From Caecitellus pseudoparvulus (lineage: Eukaryota; Bigyra: Bicosoecida): a stretch of 64,000 bases of DNA. The position numbers and the translations under genes were made by a program. This document shows, one piece after another, positions 21,964-35,100 of this stretch; the first letter of the stretch is position 1; each line of letters opens with the position of its first letter. The notes beneath the pieces were generated by a model. That model did not search any database. It saw only the letters and a list, made by a program, of their open reading frames with translations, and was not told the origin of the DNA. The stretch covers positions 62,001 through 126,000 of the forward strand of contig CBFFRQ010000091.1 of NCBI GenBank assembly GCA_965644315.1. The letters run 5' to 3'.

Positions 21964-24900
21964 TCACAACCACCCGGCATCGCCACTTCCCTCCCCATAC
22001 CGCATGGCAGTCTTGCCGCGCACCCCCACCACCCGCACAGGGGACGCCGGTGCTGGCGTGTCAGGCCCGGTAGTCGGCTCACCGCCCCCCTGCCCCTCCT
22101 GCAGCGCCCCCACCAGCGCAGCATACGCCGCTGTCCGGTGCTGCACAGGGTTCCGCAAGCGAGGCTTGGTGGCCACTGGACCTCGCCGCTTGCTGGGTGC
22201 CCGGAGTGTAGCAGCGTACGCCGCCGCGCGCTCCCGGGCTGACAGCTTGGGCGGCGGCGCAGGGGACGGCGCCAGGGCAGCGGCAGCCTCCGCCGCCCGT
22301 CGCCGGTCCCGATCACTGGGCGCGGCGGGGTGGGGCAGTGGCACGTCCACCGCCCGCACAGCACTGACGGGCGCCACACGAGGGGGGGGAGGGGGGGTGC
22401 TGGGGGCCTCCGACGCTGGCACAGCTGGGGCGGGGGCGCTGACCCCCCCCCCAGGTGCACGCAGCGCTGCCTGCACAGCTGACGCCGCCGCTGCTGCGGC
22501 TGCCTCGGCCGCCTGCTCCTGGGCTGCGGTGGGTGGGGGTGTGGCAGGTGTGGCGGCGGCGGCCGCACCGCTGCGCGCGTTGGAGCGGGGTCGAGCCAGC
22601 GCCTCACGTGCAGCTGCCACTGCCGCAGACAGCACAGCTTGACTGCTGTGCATGAAGGAGACGGTGTCTGCTGCGGCGTCTGCCAGCTCCAGCCCCTGGG
22701 CTGACAGCTCCCCCACAGCCCGCTGCAGGTCACTGTGGTCTTGCACAGGCGTCGCCACCACAGTGCGTGGCGGTGGCGTGGGCGCAGGGGGGGCCTCCGT
22801 GGACTGTGCGGCTGCACCGCTGCGCGGGACGACTGTGGCTGTATCAGGGGCCATGCCGTCCTCGTACGGGGGCGCCCGGTCCGCCTCCCGCACACTGGTG
22901 CGAGCCACTGCCGAGGCGGGGTCAGCCGGCGAGCGGGGAGTGCATGCAAAGCCAGACGGGGCGGCGCAGGGAGCAGGCGGGGGGGTCACCTGCCCCACCT
23001 GCCGGACCCGCCCCCCTGCTCCCGGCACGTGCAGTGTGGTTGCCACACCCCCCTTCACAGACCTCCGCCTACCCGAGGTGTGTGCGGGGGGGGCGCCAGG
23101 GGGGGGGTGTCGCGGTGGAGGGGGCAGCTCTGCTCCCAGTGCAGGCGTCTCTGGCGCACGGGCGGAACCCCCCTCCCGCTTCAACACGTGGGGGGCGGCG
23201 TCTCGGGGCACCTTGAACGTCACCGTGGCGCCCTTGGGGGATGCCGTCATGGTGGGCCCCTTGCTCGCTTCTTCTCGAACGGGGTAGCCACCGCCCGGAC
23301 CTGCGGCAGGCTGTGGCGGCGGGGCGTACGAACGCGCTCCTTCCAGCCGCTCAGCCTGCAGCAGGCTCAGACGGAAGGCGCGTGTGCTGCGGCCCAAGTC
23401 GTAAGGGTGCACTGACAGTGTGCTGGCGGTCAAGTGCTGGCTGGACCCTTGCTCGCTGGACGGGGGGGAGAGTGGCTCACCCCCCTCCTCCTCACTCTCA
23501 CGTGACTCTGCCTCGGCAATGCTGCCGCTGTCAGAGTGCGCCTCGGACAACGGACTGTGGGGCCTCACCGCGTCACTTGCCCACCGCTGGGAAGCAGGGG
23601 TGTAGTCTGCTGCTCCCCCAGGCACACTCCGCGCCCCGGGCACCACCATGACTGCACCCTGCGCGCCTTCCTCCCGCCCAGAAGGGGTGCTCGCCCCACC
23701 CACGGCGACACGGGTGCAGTGGTGCGGGGACAAGGCAGGCGGAGGGCTGGCGCGAAGCAAGCCTTGCCGGGAGCGTGTGGCAAGGGAGGCAGCCTCGCGT
23801 CCCGCCATGTCGGAGTGCCGGCCTGCAGCACGCCGCAGCAGTTCCTGCTTCCCCTGCACCACGCGCATGCTGGTGAACGGCGATCCTGGGGTGGAGAGCG
23901 CCAGAACCTCGCTTGCTGGGCGGTGGCGTCCAGAGGAGCGGCCAGCGTGCCAGGAGCTCTCTTGCGCTCTAACAGTGGCGTCGAGGGCGGACCATGCACC
24001 ACCTCCCGGCAGACTGTGCAGTGCGCTGCTGGTCAAGCTATCACCATGCATGCTTTGGGCGGTGGAGTAGGAGCTCAACCCCCCACCAGGCGTCAAAGCT
24101 TCCGAGCCAGGCCATGGGACGTGCACTCGAACAACGTGCTCAACCGGTGCAGCAGTGGCCCGATGTGCCTGCGACACACCAGGTGGCATCATGCCCACGC
24201 CCCCCACACTGGACCCCACCATGCCCCCGCCCGACACACCAGGCGGCATCATGCCCACGCCCCCCACACTGGACCCCGCCACGCCCCCGCCCGACACACC
24301 AGGCGGCATCATGCCCACGCCCCCCACACTGGACCCCACCATGCCCCCGCCCGACACACCAGGCGGCATCATGCCCACGCCCCCCACACTGGACCCCACC
24401 ATGCCCCCGCCCGACACACCAGGCGGCATCATGCCCACGCCCCCCACACTGGACCCCGCCATGCCCACACTCGACACACCAGGTGGCATCATGCCCACGC
24501 CCCCCACACTGGACCCCACCATGCCCCCGCCCGACACACCAGGCGGCATCATGCCCCCGCCCCCCACACTGGACCCCGCCATGACCCCGCCCGACACACC
24601 AGGCGGCATCATGCCCACGCCCCCCACACCAGGCGGCATCATGCCCACGCCCGACACACCAGGCGGCATCATGCCCCCGCCCCCCACACTGGACCCCGCC
24701 ACGCCCACACCCGACACACCAGGCGGCATCATGCCCACGCCCCCCACACTGGACCCCGCCATGCCCACACTCGACACACCAGGTGGCATCATGCCCACGC
24801 CCCCCACACTGGACCCCGCCATGCCCCCGCCCGACACACCAGGCGGCATCATGCCCACGCCCCCCACACTGGACCCCGCCATGCCCCCGCCCGACACACC

Positions 24901-27900
24901 AGGTGGCATCATGCCCACGCCCCACTCACTGGACCCCGCCATGCCCCCGCCCGACACACCAGGCGGCATCATGCCCACGCCCCCCACACTGGACCCCGCC
25001 ACGCCCCCGCCCGACACACCAGGCGGCATCATGCCCACGCCCCCCACACTGGACCCCGCCATGCCCCCGCCCGACACACCAGGTGGCATCATGCCCACGC
25101 CCCCCACACTGGACCCCGCCACGCCCACACTCGACTCACCAGGCGGCATCATGCCCCCACCCCCCACACTGGACCCCGCCATGCCCCCGCCCGACACACC
25201 AGGCGGCATCATGCCCACGCCCCCACACTGGACCCCGCCATGCCCCCGCCCGACACACCAGGCGGCATCATGCCCACGCCCCCCACACTGGACCCCGCCA
25301 TGACCCAGCCAGACACACCAGGCGGCATCATGCCCACGCCCAACACACTGGACCCCGCCATGACCCCGCCCGACACACCAGGCGGCATCATGCCCCCGCC
25401 CCCCACACTGGACCCCGCCATGACCCTGCCCGACACACCAGGCGGCATCATGCCCCCGCCCCCCACACTGGACCCCGCCATGCCCCCGCCCGACACACCA
25501 GGCGGCATCATGCCCACGCCCCCCACACTGGACCCCGCCATGCCCCCGCCCGACACACCAGGCGGCATCATGCCCACGCCCCCCACACTGGACCCCGCCA
25601 TGCCCCCGCCCGACACACCAGGCGGCATCATGCCCCCGCCCCCCACACTGGACCCCACCATGCCCCCGCCCGACACACCAGGCGGCATCATGCCCCCGCT
25701 CCCCACACTGGACCCCGCCATGCCCCCGCCCGACACACCAGGCGGCATCATGCCCACGCCCCCACACTGGACCCCGCCACGCCCCCGCCCGACACACCAG
25801 GCGGCATCATGCCCACGCCCCCCACACTGGACCCCACCATGCCCACACTCGACACACCAGGCGGCATCATGCCCACGCCCCCCACACTGGACCCCGCCAC
25901 GCCCCCGCCCGACACACCAGGCGGCATCATGCCCACGCCCCCCACACTGGACCCCGCCATGTCCACGCCCCCACACTGGACCCCGCCACGACCCCGCCCG
26001 ACACACCAGGCGGCATCATGCCCCCGCCCCCCCCACTGGACCCCGCCATGCCCACGCCCCCCACACTGGACCCCGCCATGACCCTGCCCGACACACCAGG
26101 CGGCATCATGCCCCCGCCCCCCACACTGGACCCCGCCACGCCCACACCCGACACACCAGGCGGCATCATGCCCACGCCCCCCACACTGGACCCCACCATG
26201 CCCCCGCCCGACACACCAGGCGGAGGAGGTGGGCGAGATACTGGATGTGCGCCAGTTCTTGCACTTATCTTGAGTGAATCTGATGGCAGAACCTGTGTGC
26301 CCACCGTGTCGACCAACAGCAAGCTCTGCGGCCCAGGATGGGCCTGTGGGCTGCTTGATCGGGTCGAATGAAGACTACGAGTCAGCAGTCCAGATGCTGT
26401 TCCTGCAGCTTCTGATGCTGAGTGCCGGAGCAAGTCCGATTCCTCCACTTCCACCAAGGCGCGCACAGCAGACAGCTCCGTGTCGTGTCTGGCTTGCAAT
26501 GCAGCCTTCTCTGCATCATGTGCCTTCAACTCAGCTTCGATGCGGCGGCTTTCCTGCAGTGCAAGGCGATCAGCTTGCTCGGCGAGAGCTGCCTCTGTGG
26601 CAGCCATGGCATCTTCACTTGCTGCCACTTGCCGTCGCAGGGCAGAGATCTCCTCCTGAAACTGCCCCTCTCTTTCACGGGACGCGTCCAGTACGTTGCG
26701 CATGTCCTGCAACTTCTCCACAAGCTTCATGGCAGACTCAGCAGACAAAGCACCTTCCGGCAGCTTGGGTTGGGCTTCAGTTGTTTCTGACATTGCCTCT
26801 TGTGCTTCTTGCGCAGCCCTGGCCGCTTCGGCCTGGCTTGTTAAACTTTCCACGCGGTCCTCAAGCTGCGAGAGCTGCCGCTGCTGTTCGGCACGAGCTT
26901 CAGCTGCTCGTATTTCCCGCTCCATATCCTTCAGCTGGAGCTCGAGCGCATCTGCATCGCGCTCAGCCTTCAGTCGTTGCAGGCCATCTGGTTGATCCTT
27001 CAGCTGACTTCTGACATCCGCCAGGACCTGCTTGGCAGCCTCCAAGTGCCCATACCGTTTCTGAAAGTTTGAGTGGCTTGCCGTCTCAGGTGCTTCCCCA
27101 CCACTTGGCTCCCTTGCAGACTCGAGCATCCGTTGCAATGTGCCAAGCAGATGGTCTGCCGATCGTACAGCAGAGGCATCAACCGAACGTTCTTCCAGAG
27201 ATTCCGGGCCCTCATGTGAGCTCACAGACTGATCTGACGTAAACGAAACAGATACAGGCGGGAACTGCCGCGTTCTCAGCAATGGGCGCACGCGGGGAGT
27301 GAGAGGCGCCGTGCGGAACGACGAGCCAAGCGAATGCATACCCACAGCAGTCCTTCCTTCAAACGAAGATCGCTTTGGCGTCTGAAGGACCACTGGACGA
27401 GAGGTTAAATCTACATCTGGGGCAATCAATCTTGGTGATGCAAGCCGAGCCACAGCCCGCTGCAGCGCCGCCACATCCCCAACCGACACGCCGCCCCCCG
27501 ACGCCAGACCCCCCACACCCACACGCACCACGTCCGACACACCCATCACACGGTCCACGCCCGGCACCTCACCACTGCCATCACGGCACCCCGCATCCAC
27601 AACGTGCCCTGCCACTGCACCCACCATGTGCGGCAGGCCCTCATCCGACAGCCACGACAGGACCTCCGGAGACACGTGTGCCACACGCGGACCCCCCCCT
27701 CCACCACTGCTGCTGCTGGTGCCGCTGCCCCCCTCCCCACGCGGCAGCATGACGCTCACGGCGTCACCCATGGGCCCTCCCACGCCCCGCCCATCGCCCC
27801 CGGACGCCCGCCCCCCGCCCACACGAGACACAGCCCGCTGCAGCGCCGACACATCCCCAACCGACACGCCACCCCCCGACGCCAGACCCCCCACACCCAC

Positions 27901-30900
27901 ACGCACCACGTCCGACACACCCATCACACGGTCCACGCCCGGCACCTCACCACTGCCATCACGGCACCCCGCATCCACAACGTGCCCTGCCACTGCACCC
28001 ACCATGTGCGGCAGGCCCTCATCCGACAGCCACGACAGGACCTCCGGAGACACGTGTGCCACACGCCGACCCCCACCACCACTGCTGCTGCTGGTGCCGC
28101 TGCCCCCTCCCCACGCGGCAGCATGACGCTCACGGCGTCACCCATGGGCCCTCCCACGCCCCGCCCATCGCCCCCTGACGCACGCCCCCCGCCCACACGA
28201 GACACAGCCCGCTGCAGCGCCGCCACATCCCCAACCGACACGCCGCCCCCCGACGCCAGACCCCCCACACCCACACGCACCACGTCCGACACACCCATCA
28301 CACGGTCCACGCCCGGCACCTCACCACTGCCATCACGGCACCCCGCATCCACAACGTGCCCTGCCACTGCACCCACCATGTGCGGCAGGCCCTCATCCGA
28401 CAGCCACGACAGGACCTCCGGAGACACGTGTGCCACACGCGGACCCCCCCCTCCACCACTGCTGCTGCTGGTGCCGCTGCCCCCCTCCCCACGCGGCAGC
28501 ATGACGCTCACGGCGTCACCCATGGGCCCTCCCACGCCCCGCCCATCGCCCCCTGACGCACGCCCCCCGCCCACACGAGACACAGCCCGCTGCAGCGCCG
28601 CCACATCCCCAACCGACACGCCGCCCCCCGACGCCAGACCCCCCACACCCACACGCACCACGTCCGACACACCCATCACACGGTCCACGCCCGGCACCTC
28701 ACCACTGCCATCACGGCACCCCGCATCCACAACGTGCCCTGCCACTGCACCCACCATGTGCGGCAGGCCCTCATCCGACAGCCACGACAGGACCTCCGGA
28801 GACACGTGTGCCACACGCGGACCCCCTCCACCACTGCTGCTGCTGGTGCCGCTGCCCCCTCCCCACGCGGCAGCATGACGCTCACGGCGTCACCCATGGG
28901 CCCTCCCACGCCCCGCCCATCGCCCCCCGACGCACGCCCCCCGCCCACACGAGACACAGCCCGCTGCAGCGCCGCCACATCCCCAACCGACACGCCACCC
29001 CCCGACGCCAGACCCCCCACACCCACACGCACCACGTCCGACACACCCATCACACGGTCCACGCCCGGCACCTCACCACTGCCATCACGGCACCCCGCAT
29101 CCACAACGTGCCCTGCCACTGCACCCACCATGTGCGGCAGGCCCTCATCCGACAGCCACGACAGGACCTCCGGAGACACGTGTGCCACACGCGGACCCCC
29201 CCCACCGCCACTGCTGCTGCTGGTGCCGCTGCCCCCTCCCCACGCGGCAGCATGACGCTCACGGCGTCACCCATGGGCCCTCCCACGCCCCGCCCATCGC
29301 CCCCTGACGCACGCCCCCCGCCCACACGAGACACAGCCCGCTGCAGCGCCGCCACATCCCCAACCGACACGCCACCCCCCGACGCCAGACCCCCCACACC
29401 CACACGCACCACGTCCGACACACCCATCACACGGTCCACGCCCGGCACCTCACCACTGCCATCACGGCACCCCGCATCCACAACGTGCCCTGCCACTGCA
29501 CCCACCATGTGCGGCAGGCCCTCATCCGACAGCCACGACAGGACCTCCGGAGACACGTGTGCCACACGCGGACCCCCTCCACCACTGCTGCTGCTGGTGC
29601 CGCTGCCCCCCTCCCCACGCGGCAGCATGACGCTCACGGCGTCACCCATGGGCCCTCCCACGCCCCGCCCATCGCCCCCTGACGCACGCCCCCCGCCCAC
29701 ACGAGACACAGCCCGCTGCAGCGCCGCCACATCCCCAACCGACACGCCACCCCCCGACGCCAGACCCCCCACACCCACACGCACCACGTCCGACACACCC
29801 ATCACACGGTCCACGCCCGGCACCTCACCACTGCCATCACGGCACCCCGCATCCACAACGTGCCCTGCCACTGCACCCACCATGTGCGGCAGGCCCTCAT
29901 CCGACAGCCACGACAGGACCTCCGGAGACACGTGTGCCACACGCGGACCCCCCCCACCGCCACTGCTGCTGCTGGTGCCGCTGCCCCCCTCCCCACGCGG
30001 CAGCATGACGCTCACGGCGTCACCCATGGGCCCTCCCACGCCCCGCCCATCGCCCCCCGACGCACGCCCCCCGCCCACACGAGACACAGCCCGCTGCAGC
30101 GCCGCCACATCCCCAACCGACACGCCACCCCCCGACGCCAGACCCCCCACACCCACACGCACCACGTCCGACACACCCATCACACGGTCCACGCCCGGCA
30201 CCTCACCACTGCCATCACGGCACCCCGCATCCACAACATGCCCTGCCACTGCACCCACCATGTGCGGCAGGCCCTCATCCGACAACCATGATACCATACT
30301 CTCGTCGACAGCAATGGCCTGTCCTTGATGACTAACCTCAACCACCTTTGGAAGATTCTGAGAGAGTGTGTGGTTGGGGGTTGATGTCTGTGCCCACGGT
30401 CCAGAATCAGTGAAGTCCCTGAGCATTTGCGCAGCTTGAGCCTGAGGTGTGGCTGGAAGTGGTTCCAGGTTCTGTTGCTTTGTAGCGCCAGGAGGCGTCC
30501 ATGTACTGCGAGGAAGTCTTCCGGATGGAAAGGTAGGAGCTTGGCTTTCAGGGCTTGGCTCCTGCTTGTCTGGTGAAGCGTATGTTGGAGTTGAGGCGGG
30601 CTTCGTGGCAGCCCTAAGATCTGCCCTTTCAGTTGAGAGCGGAGGAGACGCCACTTCACCCGCTGCCCCTTGCACCAATCCCATGACGGTACCACGCCCA
30701 CCCTTGCCTCCTGGACCGCCGGGATGCTGGGGGGATGGGTGGCCGGGAGCGCTGCCGTGGGCCCCGCCATCAGTGGGTGGGTTCTGCTGTGAAGAAGACT
30801 CGGAAGCAAGTACACCATGGAGAGAATGACCTACTCTCTGTTGTGTTCCTGGGTACAAGGGGGGCTTGATTATGCGTCCCCTGGATGGGGTACGTGTGGC

Positions 30901-31930
30901 CACTGAGCTTGGTGTGTGCGGTGCATCGTGCATGTGCGGATGCATGGACTGTGCAGGCAAGCCACCGGCAAGTGGTTGCTGCCGTGGGCTGTAAGGGTGA
31001 GTAAGTGAAGCACTGCTGCGCTCACTGCTGGTGTCAGATGCCACAGTCGCCCTCATGGGCGAAGACGGTGCCTGTACAGTGCCACGCGGCCCGCTTACGG
31101 GGATGATTGGCAGCGAAGTCGAGGGCGTGGAGTCCGCTTCCATGGGCGGTGGTGGTGGCTGCGGCGGCGAAGGAACGCCAAGAGAAACTGAGCCCACCAC
31201 GAATGGTGGTGCCAGAGGCGTTGTCTGTGCAACGTCGGCACTTTGGCGCAGCAGGTGCCCTTCCTGCTGCGCCTGGGCCAGCTGCACTTCCAGCATGCGC
31301 ACACGGGCCTGGTGCTGCAACAGGCCCACGTCGGGAAGGGCCTCCGCTGAAAAAGGCACACCAGGAGCAGCTCCCACATGCTGCACAGGCGAGGAGGGTG
31401 CTGATGGCTGCAGAGCTGCAGAGACGAGGGATCGTGTCAAGCTCTCGTCTGAGCTATCGGACGAACTGCCTTCGCTTGAAGTGCTGCTGGTCCTGGGTCT
31501 AGGGAGAGGGGGCTGGTCGGATCTGCTCACAGCAACTTGAAGAGGCCCTGCTGCATGCCAGCGCTGTGACACTACCTTCAAGGCAGTTGCCACGCTGCTC
31601 CGTGCTGCGCTGCGGGAGGATGGCCTCGAAGCATGGCTTGCACCACTGTCCATGCTGCTCATTCCGGGGCTCGTTCTTCGCTGAGAAGGAAGGAGAACGA
31701 AAGGTGGTTGAAGAACCAAGTAAGTGCTGCATATCCGATACGTAAATCCACAAGGATTATGCCAAGAAGTGCCCTAGTAGTCGGCGCTGCGAGGGTGCGG
31801 AAATAACGCAGCCGTTGCATTCACTCACCTGTTGCTGAGATGCCCTCCGCGAAGCTTCTAGCGCCATGAGGCGCTTGGCCTTTTCTCGTAGCATAGCAGA
31901 GGTGGCCAAAACTGTACTGGGTGTATCCAT
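21964..31930 (-). CDS. Giant coiled-coil protein with two internal tandem-repeat arrays; frame broken within arrays
   Basis: Exon 1 (31930-31829) encodes MDTPSTVLATSAMLREKAKR... and ends in GTGAGT. Exon 2 starts at 31680 in phase 0 and reaches a stop at 21964, about 3,270 codons if read as one frame. Order from the N-terminus: Ser/Pro-rich region with a short coiled coil; array A (30288-27450, units of about 125 residues with VLSWLSDEGLPHMVGAVAG); a spacer; a long coiled coil (about 27060-26430); array B (26222-24177, 20-residue units GVGMMPPGVSGGGMAGSSVG); then a Pro/Ala-rich tail with a basic SARERAAAYAATLR region. The same frame is open before A, between the arrays and after B, but each array contains three single-C losses that shift it, giving stops if taken literally. 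No family recognised; a structural or cytoskeletal role is only a guess. Confidence 0.65.
24177..26222 (-). repeat. Array B: 60-bp coding minisatellite, about 34 units
   Basis: Head-to-tail copies of a 60-base unit, nearly identical, varying mostly at A/C and C/T positions. On the minus strand each encodes GVGMMPPGVSGGGMAGSSVG-like 20-residue repeats. The period is exact except for one mixed unit near 24601-24660, two 90-base units near 25919-26098, and three units with five instead of six C in the tract before ACACTGG (near 25221, 25761 and 25971). Because 60 is divisible by three, several other frames on both strands are also open over long distances; those are shadows. Confidence 0.95.
27450..30288 (-). 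repeat. Array A: about 375-bp coding tandem repeat, 7.5 units
   Basis: Unit starts (plus-strand CAGCCCGCTGC) fall at 27453, 27831, 28205, 28583, 28957, 29334, 29709 and 30087, so spacings are 378, 374, 378, 374, 377, 375 and 378. The copies are almost identical. In the intended minus frame each encodes about 125 residues: VSPEVLSWLSDEGLPHMVG, then a Val/Gly-rich segment, then GDAVSVMLPRGEGGSGTSSSSGGGG. Three units have a five-C instead of six-C tract before TCCCCACGCGG (near 28096, 28850 and 29228), which shifts the frame. The first and last units diverge at their outer ends. Confidence 0.95.
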
Positions 31931-32147
31931 GCTTGCAAAGAGCCTTGGTCACGTGCAGGGTGCCTTGGACTCCTGCTCAAGTCTTGGCAGGCAAACGAAG
32001 CTGGCCTCGGCGACGCATGTGCTGGAGTTGGCCAGCTCCAGGCAGAGATGCAGCATTCAAGCGGGCTCCAGGCCTGCAGACTCTTAGTGCATTGGAGACG
32101 CTGCATCTCGAATGTATCACCCTCCATGTCCTGCACGTAGGAGCCGG
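31931..32147. other. Short spacer between the repeat protein and ISWI genes
   Basis: 217 bases between two genes on the same strand. It should contain the 3' end of the ISWI transcript and the promoter of the repeat protein. No ORF or obvious motif is supported. Confidence 0.4.
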
Positions 32148-35100
32148 CTACTTTGAGCTGCTCGCCGGCGCCGCAGCAGACGACACAAACTCCAGCATGC
32201 TGCGCTGAGATGCACTCCCTCCCTGAGAGACACCGCCCTTCTTGGCTCGCTTTGCCTCGCTTGCTTGTTCGCCCGTGTCCCTAGGTCGCTTGCCTGCCTT
32301 GCTGGGGGGGGCAGTCTTGCCGACGTCGGCCAAGCCGGTCAAGGCCGCACCCGAATCAGGGGTCGCTGGCGGCGTGCTTGCCTTCTTGGCGTTGGCAGCA
32401 GCTGCTTGCTTGGCGCGACTGGCGGCAGCCTTGTCAACAGCACCCTGTGGGTCCTGCCCCTTCGATATGGCCTTGAACACCGCGCCATACATGAACTGCG
32501 GGGCCAGTCCCATCCACTCCAAGCCTGGGCGCAGGCGCCACTGCCCCTCAGCATTCCGGTGCGCGATGGTGTTCAGCACGCTGGACACTGCAGGGGCAGC
32601 AATGGGCCGATCTCCATTCTTTTTTACCATGGCAGGGCGGTCCAGGATGGCCAGGAGCTCCTTGACTGCGTCTGCCTCTTGTTCAGATTGCAGTCGGTGC
32701 ACGGCGTGTGCGGCTGCCATAACAACTCTGTACCCGAGGAGGTCTTCCTTGAGTGGCCCGCTCAGCAGGCCAGCCAGGTCTTTTCCGTGTTTCAGAGCAT
32801 CGGCAGCAGCTGCTTCGGCCTTTTTGGCAGCCACCTCTTTCCGCCTGGCAGCCTTCAGCCGCTCCATTGCGGCCCATGCAAGTGCGTCCACTGCTGCGGC
32901 TTCGGCGGCATCGGCAGCCCCGCCTTCATCCAGCACTGATTGCACCGCCTCTTCGATCTTGTCATCTTCCGCCTTGAGAGCCGCCAAGTGTCCCGGCATG
33001 GCCTTGTCCAGGCGACGCAGCAGGCTGTCACACCGTGTCCGGAGCTGTGCCAGGGTTCGCGAGCGGAAGAAATGGTCGAACCTCCAGCGAGCTGAGGCGA
33101 GGATTGCGCGCCGCATGGCCCTCCACTGGCCATGCCCCACACAAGCGAGGGTGCACAAGAGGAAAGTATCATGCTCTCGGGTGTATGCATCACCCGGGCG
33201 ACCGACAGAGCGCAGCGGCAGGTGGTCCCACGGACTGCCACATCCCCCCGCGAACACCCCGCCAACGCTCCCAACCCGTGGCTTTTGGAGGGACTGCATG
33301 AGGGAAGGGGGCATAGAGGGGGTATCACCACGAGCATTCTGGTACTGTGCCACGATGGCGGCTGCGGGAGAGGGGGACGTGAGCTGATGCAGCGGCACTT
33401 TGCCAGCCTCTATCAACGCCACATCAGGCAGGGGCGGGCGACAGCGCGCGACAGCGGCCGTCAGCATGCGTTTCCAGGTCACCAAGTCGCGCAGCTTGCT
33501 CTCCGCCCTCGTGATGGTGCGCAAGATGCGAGGACCTTCTGGCAGTTCGTGCACTTTCCCGTCTTCGTAGCTGCCGTGCAGTTTGGGAGCTTCGGACGTT
33601 GAGGGCGGGGCCAGGCCGCCCAGGCCAGCTGCCTCCGTGCGCGCAGCGCCAGGAGGGCCCGCCGCAGCCTCTGCAGGATGCACCTGCATGCGTGCCACCG
33701 TGTTCTTGCCGAACCACAGCACATTGTAGTAGCGCTGCACTTCTTCGGGCGTGCGGCCAGGTACTGCGCTGCAGATGTCATCAATGGCCTCACGGCCAAA
33801 CCGCTTGCATGCTTCGAGAATGGCACCCAGATCGCTGCGCTTCCAGTCAGGGAAACCCTGTTGAAGTATGGAGTCGCGCTGCTCTGCCAGGTCAGGGTGG
33901 GCAGCAGCAAACGGGGTGTAGGTGGGCGGCTGCAGGGAAGTGGGCTCAGCCCCTGCAGCTTTCACTGCCTCCTTGTGCTGGGCCAAGGCCTCCACGTACG
34001 CTTCCACGTGATCTGCTTCTGCCTGCGCGATGCTCATAGCTGCGGCCTTGTCAATGAACTGCCAAGGGTGCAGGTGGGGAAGCCAGGGCTCCTCACCAGT
34101 GTTTCCTGCGGCATGTAGCTTCTTAAGAGTGCCCCGCATGCGAGTGACCGGGTCACTGGAGCTGTTCATGCTCGCCTGTGTCGTCTTCTTGAAGTACGCA
34201 GCTTCGTTGTAGGTGCCCACGCGCGTGCGGCGCTCGTTGCGGGCCACCTCCTCCTCCGCCGCCGCAAGAGCCGCAATGTCGGCCAAGGCATCCCGGTCAG
34301 CTCTGCTGCGGGCCACCTCTGCCTTGTAGTCCACGCCCTCAAACACAGAGGAGGTGACGGCCGAGTCCAGCTTGAAGTCGAGGAGAGAAGCACTCCCCTC
34401 CTGACCCGCCTTGGCCCCACCGACGGCCTCTGCCTTGGCACTCAGGGCCCGCGTCCGCTCCTGCCCCTGTGCCAGGAGCCTGTCCATGTCCTCATCCGAC
34501 ACCTGCCCGTCCTTGGACGCCTCCGCCCTGAAGATGTTATCGGCTCCGTACTGGATCATGGCCACCATTTCGCCCTTGGACAGGCGGTTGCCCTTGTCTG
34601 CCAGGCGGCCCTGCTGCACCACAACGGCATCCAGCTTCAACTTGATCATGGCGCGCTCCACGATCTTCTCCTCCACGCTGTCTGAGGAAATGAGGCGGTA
34701 CACCTTCACAGGCTTAGTCTGCCCGATGCGGTGGGCGCGATCCTGCGCCTGCAAGTCCACCTGCGGGTTCCAGTCGCTATCGTACAGCACGACGATGTCA
34801 GCGGTAGCCAGGTTGATGCCCAGCCCCCCGGCCCGCGTGGACAGCAGGAAGATGAACTTGTCGCTGCCAGGGGCGTTGAACGCGTCAATTCCCTCCTCCC
34901 GATCTTCGTAGGAGGTGTTGCCATCAATGCGGCAGTACCGATATGCTCGCAGGGCACAGTAGTCCTCTAGGATGTCCAGCATGCTGGTCATCTGCGAGAA
35001 GATCAGCACACGGCTGCCTGCTGCTCGCAAGCGCTGCAGGAGCTTGTCCAGCACTGCCAGCTTTGTGCAGTGGCGCACCAGGTGCTCGCCGATGGGTGGC

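Noticed and set aside
24177-26222. CRISPR-like regular spacing of repeats
   Set aside because: Units are contiguous with no unique spacers, lie inside a eukaryotic coding frame and have a period divisible by three.
23536-26277. Plus-strand frame of 913 codons rich in His, Arg and Pro
   Set aside because: It is the complement of the 60-bp array and adjoining minus-strand coding sequence. It has no plausible start or conserved flank, and the minus frame joins real coding sequence on both sides.
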